Assembly: GCA_903926075.1 (NCBI GenBank)
Contig: CAIYHQ010000095.1
Location: 1-40,561, forward strand
Direction: 5' to 3'
DNA length: 40,561 nt
Source of the DNA: an uncultured Methanomicrobiales archaeon
GTDB taxonomy: Archaea > Halobacteriota > Methanomicrobia > Methanomicrobiales > Methanospirillaceae
Positions 8,838 to 16,604 of this stretch are shown here, in pieces. Both the position numbers and the translations under genes were made by a program. Below the pieces are notes generated by a model that worked only from the letters and a program-made list of their open reading frames with translations, ran no database searches and was not told the origin of the DNA. Each line of letters begins with the position of its first letter. Within the stretch, counting starts at the first letter, position 1.

Positions 8838-9428
8838 ATGGTAACTAATAACGCGATTGATCTATCAGGCGCAGGGATATGTAAATATGACGGTGCGGGC
8901 TCGTTTAGCGCCACCACCACGACAAATCACGCTGTGCTTATTGGAGCTGCTGCCAATGCCATCAACAACGTAGGGCCATTGACAGATGGGCAATTGGTGA
9001 TAGGCAGTACAGGAAACGACCCTGTAGCAGCGAGTTTGAGTGCTGGGGCTGGGATCACCATTACTCCAGGCGCTGGGACCATCTCCATAGCAACATCAGG
9101 AGGAGGATTAACCTGGTCTGTTGTCGCTGCTCCTACTACCATCGCTGTTAACAATGGATATGGGGCCAATTCTGGGGGGGCGACAGCCTTCACTCTTCCT
9201 GCCGTAGCTGCCCTTGGATCTGTAGTTTCGATTGTTGGAATGGCAATTGGCTGGACTATTGCGCAAGGAGCTGGACAAGAAATCTTTTTTGGGAATACAC
9301 ATACGACAGTTGGAGCTGGCGGGTCGCTAGCCTCAACCAATGCTGGAGATTGCATTACCATGGTATGCCTCATCGCTAATACCACCTGGTTTGTGTTTTC
9401 TGCTATTGGAAACATTACTGTCGCATAA
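8838..9428 (+). CDS. Tail fibre subunit, 196 aa
   Basis: The start (MVTNNAIDLSG) has a GGAAAA site. The N-terminal half contains fibre-shaft phrases (ICKYDGAGSFSA, NNVGPLTDGQLVIGSTG, SLSAGAGITITPGAGTISI); the C-terminal 105 residues are the third consecutive copy of the NNGY/FTLPA/GAGQEIFFGN/GGSLAS domain. The high similarity of adjacent copies suggests recent tandem duplication with divergence, a common way to diversify receptor binding. Confidence 0.75.
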   Translation: MVTNNAIDLSGAGICKYDGAGSFSATTTTNHAVLIGAAANAINNVGPLTDGQLVIGSTGNDPVAASLSAGAGITITPGAGTISIATSGGGLTWSVVAAPTTIAVNNGYGANSGGATAFTLPAVAALGSVVSIVGMAIGWTIAQGAGQEIFFGNTHTTVGAGGSLASTNAGDCITMVCLIANTTWFVFSAIGNITVA

Positions 9429-9437
9429 GGATAAGAG

Positions 9438-11189
9438 ATGCCCACTAACAACGCGATCAACACTGAATATCTAGCTTCCTCTACTGATGTAAAACTTGGC
9501 ACTAACACCCTCGAATTGCTATCTCCCTCGACGTTTAGCACGTACATGACTGACATGGATATGACAGGTTTTTTCTCCTGGGGTGGAGCTGGGGCATATT
9601 TTGACGATACGACGCTCGGGACGTTTCAGCTATTAAGAGGCGGGAATGGATATGTAAAAGGCAAGTTGGTTACATGGGTTGCGCAAAACATTGCAGGATT
9701 GACGGCTGGCAATTGTTATTGGATTTACATTGACTCATCAGGGACAATTGGGAAGGCAACGGCAAGAACTGACGCGCTTTATAGAGATAACATAATTTTA
9801 TTTGAATGCCTTAGAGACTCCACTCCAGTTACTAACAACCAAGTGACAGTTAAGGAAAACCACCCATACGCCTTCTCTGCCAGAGTAGAAACCTACCTCC
9901 ATGACATCATCGGCACGGTGATTGAAAACTCAGCTAATGGGGCAAACATCGCCATCAATGGGACACAGGGGATACAAATCAATGGAGCTGACGAACTTGA
10001 GGACGAGGGATTAGATACAAATATCCCAGATTCAGGAGGGGTTGGCGTCACTTGGATTAAAATGTACACCAATGCAGGCGGAAAATGGGCAAGACAAAAT
10101 GCAACAACGACATTCACAGGATATTACAATGCAGCTGGCACTCCAACGGCGCTAGGTGCAAATAAATATGGGGTTTATACTCTCTATGCGAGTAAAGACA
10201 ATCTCAATGCCACCACCCCGACATATTTCGCCGTATTGGACACCACGCAATATAACAATCTGACAGCAGCAAACAACGCCATAGGAGCAGGAACGACGGC
10301 AAAGGCATCAAATGAGCTGTTTTCGTTAGAGTTATGCCAGTTAGGGTATATAATCTATAATAAGGCAGCCAATGCCATCACCTCAATTTTGATAGCTAAA
10401 ACTACTGCTCGATCGTCAACATCTACCAGCGGAGCAAATCAAGCATCGTTGATTAACGTTACGACAACGGGGTTTACAGGATGGCTAGGAGCAGGCGATA
10501 CAACTGTACAGCAATCGCTAGCTGACCTAGACCAGGTTTTGATAGGGGGAACGGCAAATTATCCTGTGGTGTCAAATGGAGCAGGAGCAAAGCCCACATT
10601 TCAAAAGCTCGATCTCACAGCTGGAGTGACGGGAGTTTTGCCAATTGCCAATGGCGGGACTAATGCCTCAAGTTTTTCAACGAGCACAGGATTGGTAAAA
10701 TATGACGGTACGAGTTTAGTTACGTCATCAGCAGCTAAAATGGATTCAACAAGTAGAATAACTAATTCAGCTCAACCATGTTTTTCCGCATACAAATCAG
10801 CTGCGTTGTATAACGTTACTGGAAACGGAGCTGAATATAAAGTTATTTTCAATTCAACTACAGTAAATCAAGGTACATATTACGATACAGGAACTGGCGA
10901 GTTTACGGCACCTGTAGCAGGAAACTATATTTTTGCTGCTGGAGTTGGTTGCGTTGGTCAATCAGGCTGTACAGAGGTATTAATGAATATAAAAACATCA
11001 GCAGGAAGATCTGCTGCTTTTTATGCCCATTATACTGGTGCTTATGGATCATTTGGATCTATAATTTTACCTTTATCTGCAAGTACCACTGTTTACGTAA
11101 CACTTATTATTTCAGGATTGGCAGGGAATACAGCTGGTCCGCAGGGTGGATCACCATATACTTTTTTTTCTGGGTGTCTATTATGTTAA
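9438..11189 (+). CDS. Long tail fibre with C1q-like C-terminal domain, 583 aa
   Basis: The start MPTNNAINTEYL has an AAGGATAAGAG site. A long beta-rich body includes phrases typical of phage fibres (GNGYVKGKLVTW; VLPIANGGTNASSFSTSTG near residue 400). The last 140 residues (from about 445) look like a C1q/TNF-type jelly roll: PCFSAYKSA, GTYYDTGTGEFTAPVAGNY, then FAAGVG and a hydrophobic C-terminal strand. C1q-like trimer heads act as binding tips. The neighbour 11202-12638 ends in the same kind of domain. Receptor binding is inferred. Confidence 0.8.
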   Translation: MPTNNAINTEYLASSTDVKLGTNTLELLSPSTFSTYMTDMDMTGFFSWGGAGAYFDDTTLGTFQLLRGGNGYVKGKLVTWVAQNIAGLTAGNCYWIYIDSSGTIGKATARTDALYRDNIILFECLRDSTPVTNNQVTVKENHPYAFSARVETYLHDIIGTVIENSANGANIAINGTQGIQINGADELEDEGLDTNIPDSGGVGVTWIKMYTNAGGKWARQNATTTFTGYYNAAGTPTALGANKYGVYTLYASKDNLNATTPTYFAVLDTTQYNNLTAANNAIGAGTTAKASNELFSLELCQLGYIIYNKAANAITSILIAKTTARSSTSTSGANQASLINVTTTGFTGWLGAGDTTVQQSLADLDQVLIGGTANYPVVSNGAGAKPTFQKLDLTAGVTGVLPIANGGTNASSFSTSTGLVKYDGTSLVTSSAAKMDSTSRITNSAQPCFSAYKSAALYNVTGNGAEYKVIFNSTTVNQGTYYDTGTGEFTAPVAGNYIFAAGVGCVGQSGCTEVLMNIKTSAGRSAAFYAHYTGAYGSFGSIILPLSASTTVYVTLIISGLAGNTAGPQGGSPYTFFSGCLLC

Positions 11190-11201
11190 TAAGGTCAAAA
11201 T

Positions 11202-12638
11202 ATGTCTAGTCAACTTCCATCAAAAAACCCCACAGCCTACGTTGGAGTCTATCCTCTCAACCCAGGGAATATAGTTTTTCATCATCGAGATCCTGACAAT
11301 CTCCTCGATGTCAACAACTACAATCCTGGCGATACATGGATGAATCCGAAAAACAACAATATCTTTATGCTCATGCGCGACTTCAACCTCGCTGGAGGAG
11401 GAAAGCAAGCGGTATGGGTATCGATTACAGGAGGAGGCGGTGGCGGAGGGATACAAAACCTTCAGGGTGACTATGGAGTAGTGATTGCCCCAAGTGGCGG
11501 ATTATGTTCCATAAATGGATCACAAGCTACGAGGGGAATATTCACCACAGGAATCCTTCCTAGCCAATTGACGATTAGCTGCGACTATGCTACAGCAGGG
11601 TTGGTAGGGGTAGCTCATACAGGGGTGTGTTCCTTCAACAGCGCGAACTTTACAGTGGTTAATGGGTTTGTGTCAGCGATTGCAGCTGCAGCAGGATTGC
11701 AGACTTTGACAACAGATGACGGGCATGTAGTGACCTATACGGGGGCAGGGAATATTACAGTCAATGGGACAGCTGCTCAGGGGATATCTACAACAGGGAA
11801 TATAGCAGGGAATGAAATAGCCATCACGGCTGCCAATGCTACAGCTGGGGCTAACGTTGGGTTGACACAGAAGGGAGTCTGTAGCTTTAACTCAGCAAAT
11901 TTCGCAGTGGTCAATGGGTTTGTGTCAGCCATCCCTGTCCCTGTAGTTGTCAACATCCAAACCGTAACGACTGATGACGGTCATGTTGTTTCGCCTACAG
12001 CTGGGGGTAATTTGACGGTCAATGGATCAGCTGGGCAGGGGATATCAACGACAGGGAATATAGCTGGAAATGAGATCGCTGTCACAGCTGCCAACGCTAC
12101 CAACGCTGGGGGCAAGGGCGTTTCGACATATACCGCATCACAATTCAACGTAGCTGCTGGATTGGTATCTCTGACAGGCAAGAACCCAACTCTTCCTGCA
12201 TTTAAGGCAATTTTGTCAGCGTCCATTCTCAACTGCACAGGTGATAATACTGTTGTCGGTCCTATAAAATACAATTCTGTATTATACGATCAAACAGGAA
12301 GTTATAATCCTGTAACAGGGATATATACAGTTCCAGTAACGGGGATTTATCTTATACAATCCTTAATCATGATTAACGGATTACTTCCAGGACATTTCCT
12401 TGCTGGAGCTTATTTTACATTAAATGGGGCTGGATTGTTAATGATACAAAATAACCCTTATGCAAATGCCTATATTCTTGGAGCTCAAAAGAGCACAACA
12501 TATTTGTTAAGTACATGCCATAAATGCACCGCTGGTAATACTCTGAATGTGAATATTAATGTCGCTGGAGCTACAAAGGTAGTTTCTATTATGTCTACGG
12601 TGCAAAATTCGTTTTTTTCTGCCAGCCTAATTGCTTAG
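11202..12638 (+). CDS. Tail fibre with internal repeats and C1q-like tip, 478 aa
   Basis: The start has a TAAGG site. After an N-terminal module (PGNIVFHHRDPDN, GDTWMNPKNN, a GGGGGG hinge near residue 80), the shaft carries repeated segments containing TTDDGHVV, a NITVNGTA/NLTVNGSA strand, AQGISTTGNIAGNEIA and GVCSFNSANF, with near-identical copies at about 11630-11900 and 11870-12090. The C-terminal 145 residues resemble a C1q-type jelly roll (SYNPVTGIYTVPVTGIY). The repeat similarity at DNA level suggests recent internal duplication. Confidence 0.8.
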   Translation: MSSQLPSKNPTAYVGVYPLNPGNIVFHHRDPDNLLDVNNYNPGDTWMNPKNNNIFMLMRDFNLAGGGKQAVWVSITGGGGGGGIQNLQGDYGVVIAPSGGLCSINGSQATRGIFTTGILPSQLTISCDYATAGLVGVAHTGVCSFNSANFTVVNGFVSAIAAAAGLQTLTTDDGHVVTYTGAGNITVNGTAAQGISTTGNIAGNEIAITAANATAGANVGLTQKGVCSFNSANFAVVNGFVSAIPVPVVVNIQTVTTDDGHVVSPTAGGNLTVNGSAGQGISTTGNIAGNEIAVTAANATNAGGKGVSTYTASQFNVAAGLVSLTGKNPTLPAFKAILSASILNCTGDNTVVGPIKYNSVLYDQTGSYNPVTGIYTVPVTGIYLIQSLIMINGLLPGHFLAGAYFTLNGAGLLMIQNNPYANAYILGAQKSTTYLLSTCHKCTAGNTLNVNINVAGATKVVSIMSTVQNSFFSASLIA

Positions 12639-12654
12639 TTTATTTTTCAAACAA

Positions 12655-12870
12655 ATGAGATCAAAATTGAATAAAATGATTATTGCAGCAAGTATCGTCG
12701 TCATCGCTAGCATAGCAGGAATCCTCTCCATTTACTTTTTGGGCAAGGACAACCCTGTAGAAGAAGCTTGCGAGGAGATCATCAAGGATGAGACTGGGCA
12801 AGAAGTAGATTTGAGCCCTGAGGTAAAGATCCCTTCAACAGATTCGACAGGAAATAAAGCTGCCTCATAA
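12655..12870 (+). CDS. Small membrane protein with NPVEE...VDLSPE tail, 71 aa
   Basis: I chose the ATG at 12655; the upstream TTG (12631) and a later ATG are alternatives and none has a clear ribosome site. Residues about 9-31 form one membrane span, followed by a soluble acidic tail with NPVEEACEEIIKDETG and VDLSPE. A tail of this kind (NP-EE...ETG-xVDL-P) occurs on small membrane proteins that sit next to lysis genes in many phages. It is therefore probably part of the lysis cassette. Its 3' half overlaps the convergent gene 12732-13076 by 139 bases. Confidence 0.6.
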   Translation: MRSKLNKMIIAASIVVIASIAGILSIYFLGKDNPVEEACEEIIKDETGQEVDLSPEVKIPSTDSTGNKAAS

Positions 12871-13076
12871 TGTTTCATGCGCTCTGTCATCAGATTGAGC
12901 GCATCCTCTAACTTGTCTGCCCTCAATTTTTCTTTCTGTACTGCATCTACCACATCTTCCTGCCTGGCAAACAATCCTCTTCTCACATTGGATATAGATT
13001 TCTTCAGTTCGCCAACCTCTTCTCTTAGCATTTCTACCTCTGTCCTTTCGAACATCTCTAGTTGATACGCTACCAT
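12732..13076 (-). CDS. Coiled-coil phage protein, 114 aa
   Basis: The start has a very good TAGGAGAGAG site. Residues 5-70 (FERTEVEMLREEVGELKK, then VRRGLFARQEDVVDAV, then a Lys/Glu/Leu helix) form a coiled coil of a type seen in small phage proteins that begin with xLFExTExExLRxE. The last 45 residues are encoded antisense to the membrane-protein gene 12655-12870, so that tail may be less constrained. Function is unknown. Both convergent genes have independent support, and I keep both. Confidence 0.65.
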   Translation of the reverse strand: MVAYQLEMFERTEVEMLREEVGELKKSISNVRRGLFARQEDVVDAVQKEKLRADKLEDALNLMTERMKHYEAALFPVESVEGIFTSGLKSTSCPVSSLMISSQASSTGLSLPKK

Positions 13077-13177
13077 ATCTCTCTCCTAGTCTTTCGCAAT
13101 TTTTATTATGAAAGTATGATAGGACTATTTGACTATTTTAAGCAAAGTATATATGAGGGGGGAAAGGTGAGGTGTCA

Positions 13178-13360
13178 ATGAGAATTTTTACTATTATTTT
13201 ATGTCTTTTCTTTCTTTTCATTTCAGGATGTACCCTATCCATTATCCAAACGGATACTCATGGCGTGTCGAGCGATGTGGTGGATGATACCAATCAGACT
13301 GAGGCTGACGCAGATGTTGATGTACCTATAAGTGCGATAAAATACTCAACAATTATCTAG
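13178..13360 (+). CDS. Small lipoprotein, 60 aa
   Basis: ATG 13178 has a GAGGTG site and is preferred over the GTG at 13172. Residues 1-16 are a signal peptide ending in a lipobox (FISGC), so the mature form begins with the lipidated Cys. The short mature part reads TLSIIQTDTHGVSSDVVDD and ends in an acidic, proline-containing tail. Small lipoproteins of this kind occur in phage late regions. An outer-membrane spanin role is possible given the nearby membrane genes, but it lacks the proline-rich rod expected of many o-spanins. Confidence 0.7.
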   Translation: MRIFTIILCLFFLFISGCTLSIIQTDTHGVSSDVVDDTNQTEADADVDVPISAIKYSTII

Positions 13361-13370
13361 AGGGGGAATT

Positions 13371-13475
13371 ATGCCTATTCCAACGGTGGCGAAGTTTTGG
13401 ACCGCTGTCCTTTTTTCTTTGTTTCTTTTGATGGGGTCAGGGTTGGTGTATATCTTTACTCTAAGAGTTACATAA
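13371..13475 (+). CDS. Tiny membrane peptide, 34 aa
   Basis: It starts MPIPTVAKFWTAVLFSLFLL and ends RVT, with one membrane span at about residues 9-31. A strong AGAGGGGG site lies just upstream and the start is 10 bases after the lipoprotein stop. Its last 8 bases overlap the convergent terminase gene. Together with the lipoprotein and the 71-residue membrane protein it could form a holin/spanin-type group. This is inferred from location only. Confidence 0.6.
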   Translation: MPIPTVAKFWTAVLFSLFLLMGSGLVYIFTLRVT

Positions 13476-14760
13476 ACCTACTATCCATTCCTGGAACGTC
13501 TCTGAAGGGGGCAGGAAGATCACTGCCTCCCATGGCATCTCTATAGAGTTTGTCTAGATCTTGGGCAGTCATTCTATTCTGCTCCTTCCCAAAAAAGTGT
13601 GTGTAGATGGCATAGCGAAGGGCATCGCAGGCATGGTCCATCTCCTTGCTTGGTTTGTCCTGCCCTGTCTTTGTACTTTTGATATCCCATACATACCCCT
13701 GAATCTCTCTGATGAGGGGTTCGCACTTCCTACAGATCTTCATCGTCCCATTGCTTAGAAATTTACTTACCATCCTAATCCCATCTAGGACTTCATTTTC
13801 TGCATCATAGAGGTTTTGTATACCCCCCTTGCTCAACTCGAGCTTGAAAGAAGCTGCTGACGGATCGATATATATTGCCTTTATCACTCGTCCTTCGATA
13901 AACTTCTTCAGGTCGTCCCCATACTCTGAGTCAGTTTTCTGCCTTTGTTTCACCTTACTATTCCAATAGTAGACATCCTCCACCCATATATTTGGATATC
14001 TGGATCTGTTTATCCCTATTAGAACAAATGAGCAAGGATTAGTAGTTCCATAATCCACCCCAACAATGTAAAACTCTGCCTGCCCAGGAGGAAAGTCAAT
14101 GACATGCAAAGATGTGTCGAAAAAGTCGTAGATGGCTCCCTCGGCCTGCACCCACCTTCCTTCAATAAACCTCTGAAACCAAATCCCCTTATACTGCCTC
14201 TTGAGATAGTCTCTCTCGTCTTCAGTCAGTTCGGGGTTGTCATCGAGGGTGAACTTCCAACTCTTGACGTCAGGGTTATCTGTGAGAAAATCTCTCTTTA
14301 GCCAATGGTAGGGGCTGTCAGGATTGGTAGTAACGAATATCTTAGCCCCTCGCATCGCGCATCTACTGATGAGCATTCTAAATACACTCTCAGGAATGAT
14401 GGTAGCCTCATCCACATAAGCCCCAGAGAAGGTTGGGCCTCGAATTTTTGCCTCACTTCTCTCATCGTCCGCGCCCACAATGTGAATTGTTTTATTGAAA
14501 ACAACCATCTCCCTCTTACCGCTATAATACTTGACATCACTTCCTATCATATTGGTAAGCTGGGGGAGGAGATTTCGTTTAAAACTATCGTAGGTCCTTG
14601 TGATGATGCAATACTCCCCTGGAGGCCCAAAGGACAATTCTTTTAACCATCTCCATAGGCTAACATAGGTTTTTCCTGAGCGAACAGCTCCCTCCCAAAT
14701 GTTGATCCTAGCGTCAGACTCGTGAAGTGACAGGAGCTGTTTATCCGATAGTGAACTCAT
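13468..14760 (-). CDS. terL: Terminase large subunit (PBSX-like), 430 aa
   Basis: This is the DNA-packaging motor and headful/site nuclease that docks on the portal. Walker A is GAVRSGKT at residues 24-31, Walker B ends in D117-E118 (GAYVDEATI), and the coupling motif TTN lies at 144-146. The C-terminal RNase H-like nuclease has D236 (VGVDYGTTNP), D299 (IYIDPSAAS) and D375/D379 (MDHACDALRYA). Length fits the family. The start ATG overlaps the stop of the upstream gene by 4 bases. Unusually, it is the last gene of the minus-strand recombination operon, far from the portal (25907) and from the candidate small subunit (23802). Confidence 0.95.
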   Translation of the reverse strand: MSSLSDKQLLSLHESDARINIWEGAVRSGKTYVSLWRWLKELSFGPPGEYCIITRTYDSFKRNLLPQLTNMIGSDVKYYSGKREMVVFNKTIHIVGADDERSEAKIRGPTFSGAYVDEATIIPESVFRMLISRCAMRGAKIFVTTNPDSPYHWLKRDFLTDNPDVKSWKFTLDDNPELTEDERDYLKRQYKGIWFQRFIEGRWVQAEGAIYDFFDTSLHVIDFPPGQAEFYIVGVDYGTTNPCSFVLIGINRSRYPNIWVEDVYYWNSKVKQRQKTDSEYGDDLKKFIEGRVIKAIYIDPSAASFKLELSKGGIQNLYDAENEVLDGIRMVSKFLSNGTMKICRKCEPLIREIQGYVWDIKSTKTGQDKPSKEMDHACDALRYAIYTHFFGKEQNRMTAQDLDKLYRDAMGGSDLPAPFRDVPGMDSRFM

Positions 14761-15254
14761 AGGAAGAAATCATCATTGAAAACTCTGATCCCAAATCCTC
14801 GATATATTGTCTTCTTTCCATTATCTGGATCGCGAATTGAAGAATATTTTTTCTTTGCTACATGTCTTAACTCAGCTCCAAACGATTGTGTTGATTTGCA
14901 ATAATTCAAACCGTTCTTCTGGGCCCAATCCACATAATCTTCAAAAACCTCCTCATTCCCAATTTCCACTCCCTCATCGAAATAGCATCGATCTTTGAGA
15001 TATTTGGCGACATTACCTTGGAAATGCGACCTTTTTTCTTGTATTTTCCTCTGCTTCTTCTGCTTTCTTTGTTCCCTTTGATTTTCTTGATCTCGTTCAA
15101 CATACATGTCAGGATAGTGATGAAATCGGATGGGAATCTCCAAACCCTCTTCCATGCTAGCTCTTAGCTTTTCAATATTTTGAATCGCAATATCAACAAT
15201 TCGCTTTTCATCTCTTTTCTGTTTTCTTTTCAAAAGCCAACTAAAAAAACCCAT
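14757..15254 (-). CDS. Putative DNA-binding protein with primase-C-terminal-like domain, 165 aa
   Basis: The start MGFFSWLLKRKQ was chosen because it has an AAGGAG site and avoids overlapping the upstream gene; a longer frame begins at 15323. The N-terminal half is highly basic and helical (Lys/Arg/Gln-rich to about residue 85). The C-terminal 80 residues (YLKDRCYFDEGVEIGNEEVF, YVDWAQKNGLNYC, FGAELRHV, YRGFGIRV) resemble the winged-helix domain at the C-terminus of D5/P4-type primases. No helicase domain is present. Its position directly before terL would also suit a DNA-recognition (small-terminase-like) role. Either function is inference. Confidence 0.7.
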   Translation of the reverse strand: MGFFSWLLKRKQKRDEKRIVDIAIQNIEKLRASMEEGLEIPIRFHHYPDMYVERDQENQREQRKQKKQRKIQEKRSHFQGNVAKYLKDRCYFDEGVEIGNEEVFEDYVDWAQKNGLNYCKSTQSFGAELRHVAKKKYSSIRDPDNGKKTIYRGFGIRVFNDDFFL

Positions 15255-15274
15255 AAATATTCTCCTTACCCAAT

Positions 15275-15478
15275 CTAGAAAGGGATTGTGTCTTTTTCTT
15301 GTTGTTTCGACTCTTTCATGCACGGGACATTGGCAATCTTCTTCAAGGTTTCGTCGATGGACTTCGCTACCATGGCAATCATCTTCAAGCTCTCACTTAT
15401 CTCCTTGATATTCCAAGCCATGTATTTTTGACTTACCTCTACTGCGGGAATGGGCCTCTTGTCATCAGATGGGGTCAT
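15275..15478 (-). CDS. Small phage protein, 67 aa
   Basis: The start overlaps the upstream stop as ATGA, with a GAGA ribosome site. The sequence is helical (residues about 17-50: VSQKYMAWNIKEISESL, then MIAMVAKSIDETLKKI) with no recognised motif. It is in the middle of the RusA-to-terminase operon. Function unknown. Confidence 0.65.
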   Translation of the reverse strand: MTPSDDKRPIPAVEVSQKYMAWNIKEISESLKMIAMVAKSIDETLKKIANVPCMKESKQQEKDTIPF

Positions 15479-15714
15479 TTTTTTCTCTTTATTTTTTTAA
15501 GTTTGTTTTCTTCTTTCTTGACGATCTTCTTTCTTTTTTTCGCAAACTGAAACGCTACCTTCGCCTCTGCCTTGCTATCTTTAGCCATCTCTGGGGCATG
15601 TTCTTTCTCCTCTTCCTTTTCCTTCTTGAGGGCATAATCCCCCTCATGTCGAGCTAGGGTTGAGTACATCTTTTGTCTTTTAATCACCCCTTTTATGTCT
15701 GACGTTCGTTTCAC
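15475..15714 (-). CDS. Lysine-rich small protein, 79 aa
   Basis: It starts at a GTG that overlaps the upstream TGA (GTGA). It is exceptionally basic, with Lys/Glu blocks in the middle and a C-terminus made almost only of Lys, Arg and Ile. This may be a nucleic-acid-binding protein, or a disordered tail. The tight overlaps on both sides (4 bases each) support it as a real operon member. The family is not recognised. Confidence 0.6.
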   Translation of the reverse strand: MKRTSDIKGVIKRQKMYSTLARHEGDYALKKEKEEEKEHAPEMAKDSKAEAKVAFQFAKKRKKIVKKEENKLKKIKRKK

Positions 15715-15851
15715 TTCTTTTTTCCTTTTTTGCTTTTTCCTGCGACATTGAGAGCTATGGCAACCGCTTGCTTCTGAGGCTTACCTGCAGAAATTTCAGT
15801 TTTTATATTACTCTCAACTGCCTTCTTGCTTTTACTTTTGATTAGTGGCAT
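15711..15851 (-). CDS. Conserved tiny phage protein (GKPQKQAVAIAL), 46 aa
   Basis: The peptide reads MPLIKSKSKKAVESNI..., then SAGKPQKQAVAIALNVAG and a basic tail. The pattern 'basic N-terminus, K-AV-xNI--E---GKPQKQA-AIAL' is familiar from very small proteins in many phage genomes. A GAGGGGAAG site precedes the ATG. Its start overlaps the 61-residue gene by 20 bases and its stop overlaps the next start. Function unknown. Confidence 0.75.
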   Translation of the reverse strand: MPLIKSKSKKAVESNIKTEISAGKPQKQAVAIALNVAGKSKKGKKK

Positions 15852-16017
15852 TTTCTTCCCCTCTAATTGCTAATCTAATTCCAATGTTATATATGTCGTC
15901 ATTCATCTCGAACAGGCTGGTGACTATTTTTTTGTCCGCCAAAGAGATCAATTCTTTTTTCGCCAGAATTACTTCTATGTAATTCTCTCCGTCCATCTTC
16001 TCTTGAATTACCTTCAT
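15832..16017 (-). CDS. Small hypothetical protein, 61 aa
   Basis: It starts MKVIQEKMDGENYIEVIL within the 3' end of the RusA-like gene, with a GGAAGAAG sequence as ribosome site. The pattern LISLADKKIVTSLFEM...IYNIGIRLAI looks like a folded, helical phage protein rather than noise. The 119-base overlap with the RusA frame means that segment is read in two frames. Function unknown. Confidence 0.55.
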   Translation of the reverse strand: MKVIQEKMDGENYIEVILAKKELISLADKKIVTSLFEMNDDIYNIGIRLAIRGEENATNQK

Positions 16018-16483
16018 CTTCTTCCATCTCTTTTCTTTTATCTATTTCATCTTGATAAATATTTTTTGTATAAGGTCGAATTCTAATAAGAGTTGAGGGG
16101 TAAGATGAATAGACTTTTCGAGCGTAGAGAGTGCAAATCTGAGCGTCATCTGCAAACACCAACTCGTTCATGCAGTCAAGATAAAATTTTGAAAGATTGT
16201 CGATGTCAGGGCGTCGGAAATGATGAACTTCCCCCTGCTTCATCTGCTCCCTAACCTTCTTCGATGTTGCTTGCGGAATGGGCATCCTAAAGGTCAAGTC
16301 GATGAGAAGAGGGACGGTCAAGATTTCTTCTTTCATTTGCCCCTTCATCTGCCACCTAACCATTTCCTTATCATTCTTTTGCTTGTCATAGACTACAGTT
16401 ATATTTTTGTCATTACTCCTGAAGCTTCTGTGAGCAGGTCTTTGCCATGATATTGGCTCTCCATCGATCTCAATTTCAATCAT
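15899..16483 (-). CDS. rusA: RusA-like Holliday junction resolvase, 194 aa
   Basis: RusA-family enzymes cut four-way DNA junctions during recombination or before packaging. I chose the Met at 16483 (MIEIEIDGEPISWQR) because a TGAGGA site precedes it; a GTG nine codons upstream lacks one. The family signature is visible: RRPDIDNLSKFYLDCMNEL followed by VFADDAQICTL, with the conserved Asp residues and Lys. The core ends at about residue 140. The remaining C-terminus is a charged, low-complexity tail that overlaps the next gene. It heads the minus-strand operon ending in terL, suggesting junction removal linked to packaging. Confidence 0.85.
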   Translation of the reverse strand: MIEIEIDGEPISWQRPAHRSFRSNDKNITVVYDKQKNDKEMVRWQMKGQMKEEILTVPLLIDLTFRMPIPQATSKKVREQMKQGEVHHFRRPDIDNLSKFYLDCMNELVFADDAQICTLYARKVYSSYPSTLIRIRPYTKNIYQDEIDKRKEMEEDEGNSREDGRRELHRSNSGEKRIDLFGGQKNSHQPVRDE

Positions 16484-16509
16484 CCCATCCTCAATTATTG
16501 TTTTGCTCA

Positions 16510-16538
16510 CACATAGGATATGATGATTTATTTAACAA
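16510..16538 (-). promoter_or_regulatory. Probable promoter of the RusA-terL operon
   Basis: On the minus strand TTGTTA (16533-16538) and TATGTG (16510-16515) are separated by 17 bases, just upstream of the RusA start. The match to consensus is moderate. The 94-base gap is shared with the divergent plus-strand nuclease gene. Confidence 0.45.
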
Positions 16539-16604
16539 CCCTTTTTTGTTTTTTTATGTATATACTCTGCGAAATCATCTCAACGAAATAACCAAGAGGA
16601 AGGA

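Noticed and set aside
9438-11189. Diversity-generating retroelement target
   Set aside because: No reverse transcriptase and no template repeat were seen anywhere in the window.
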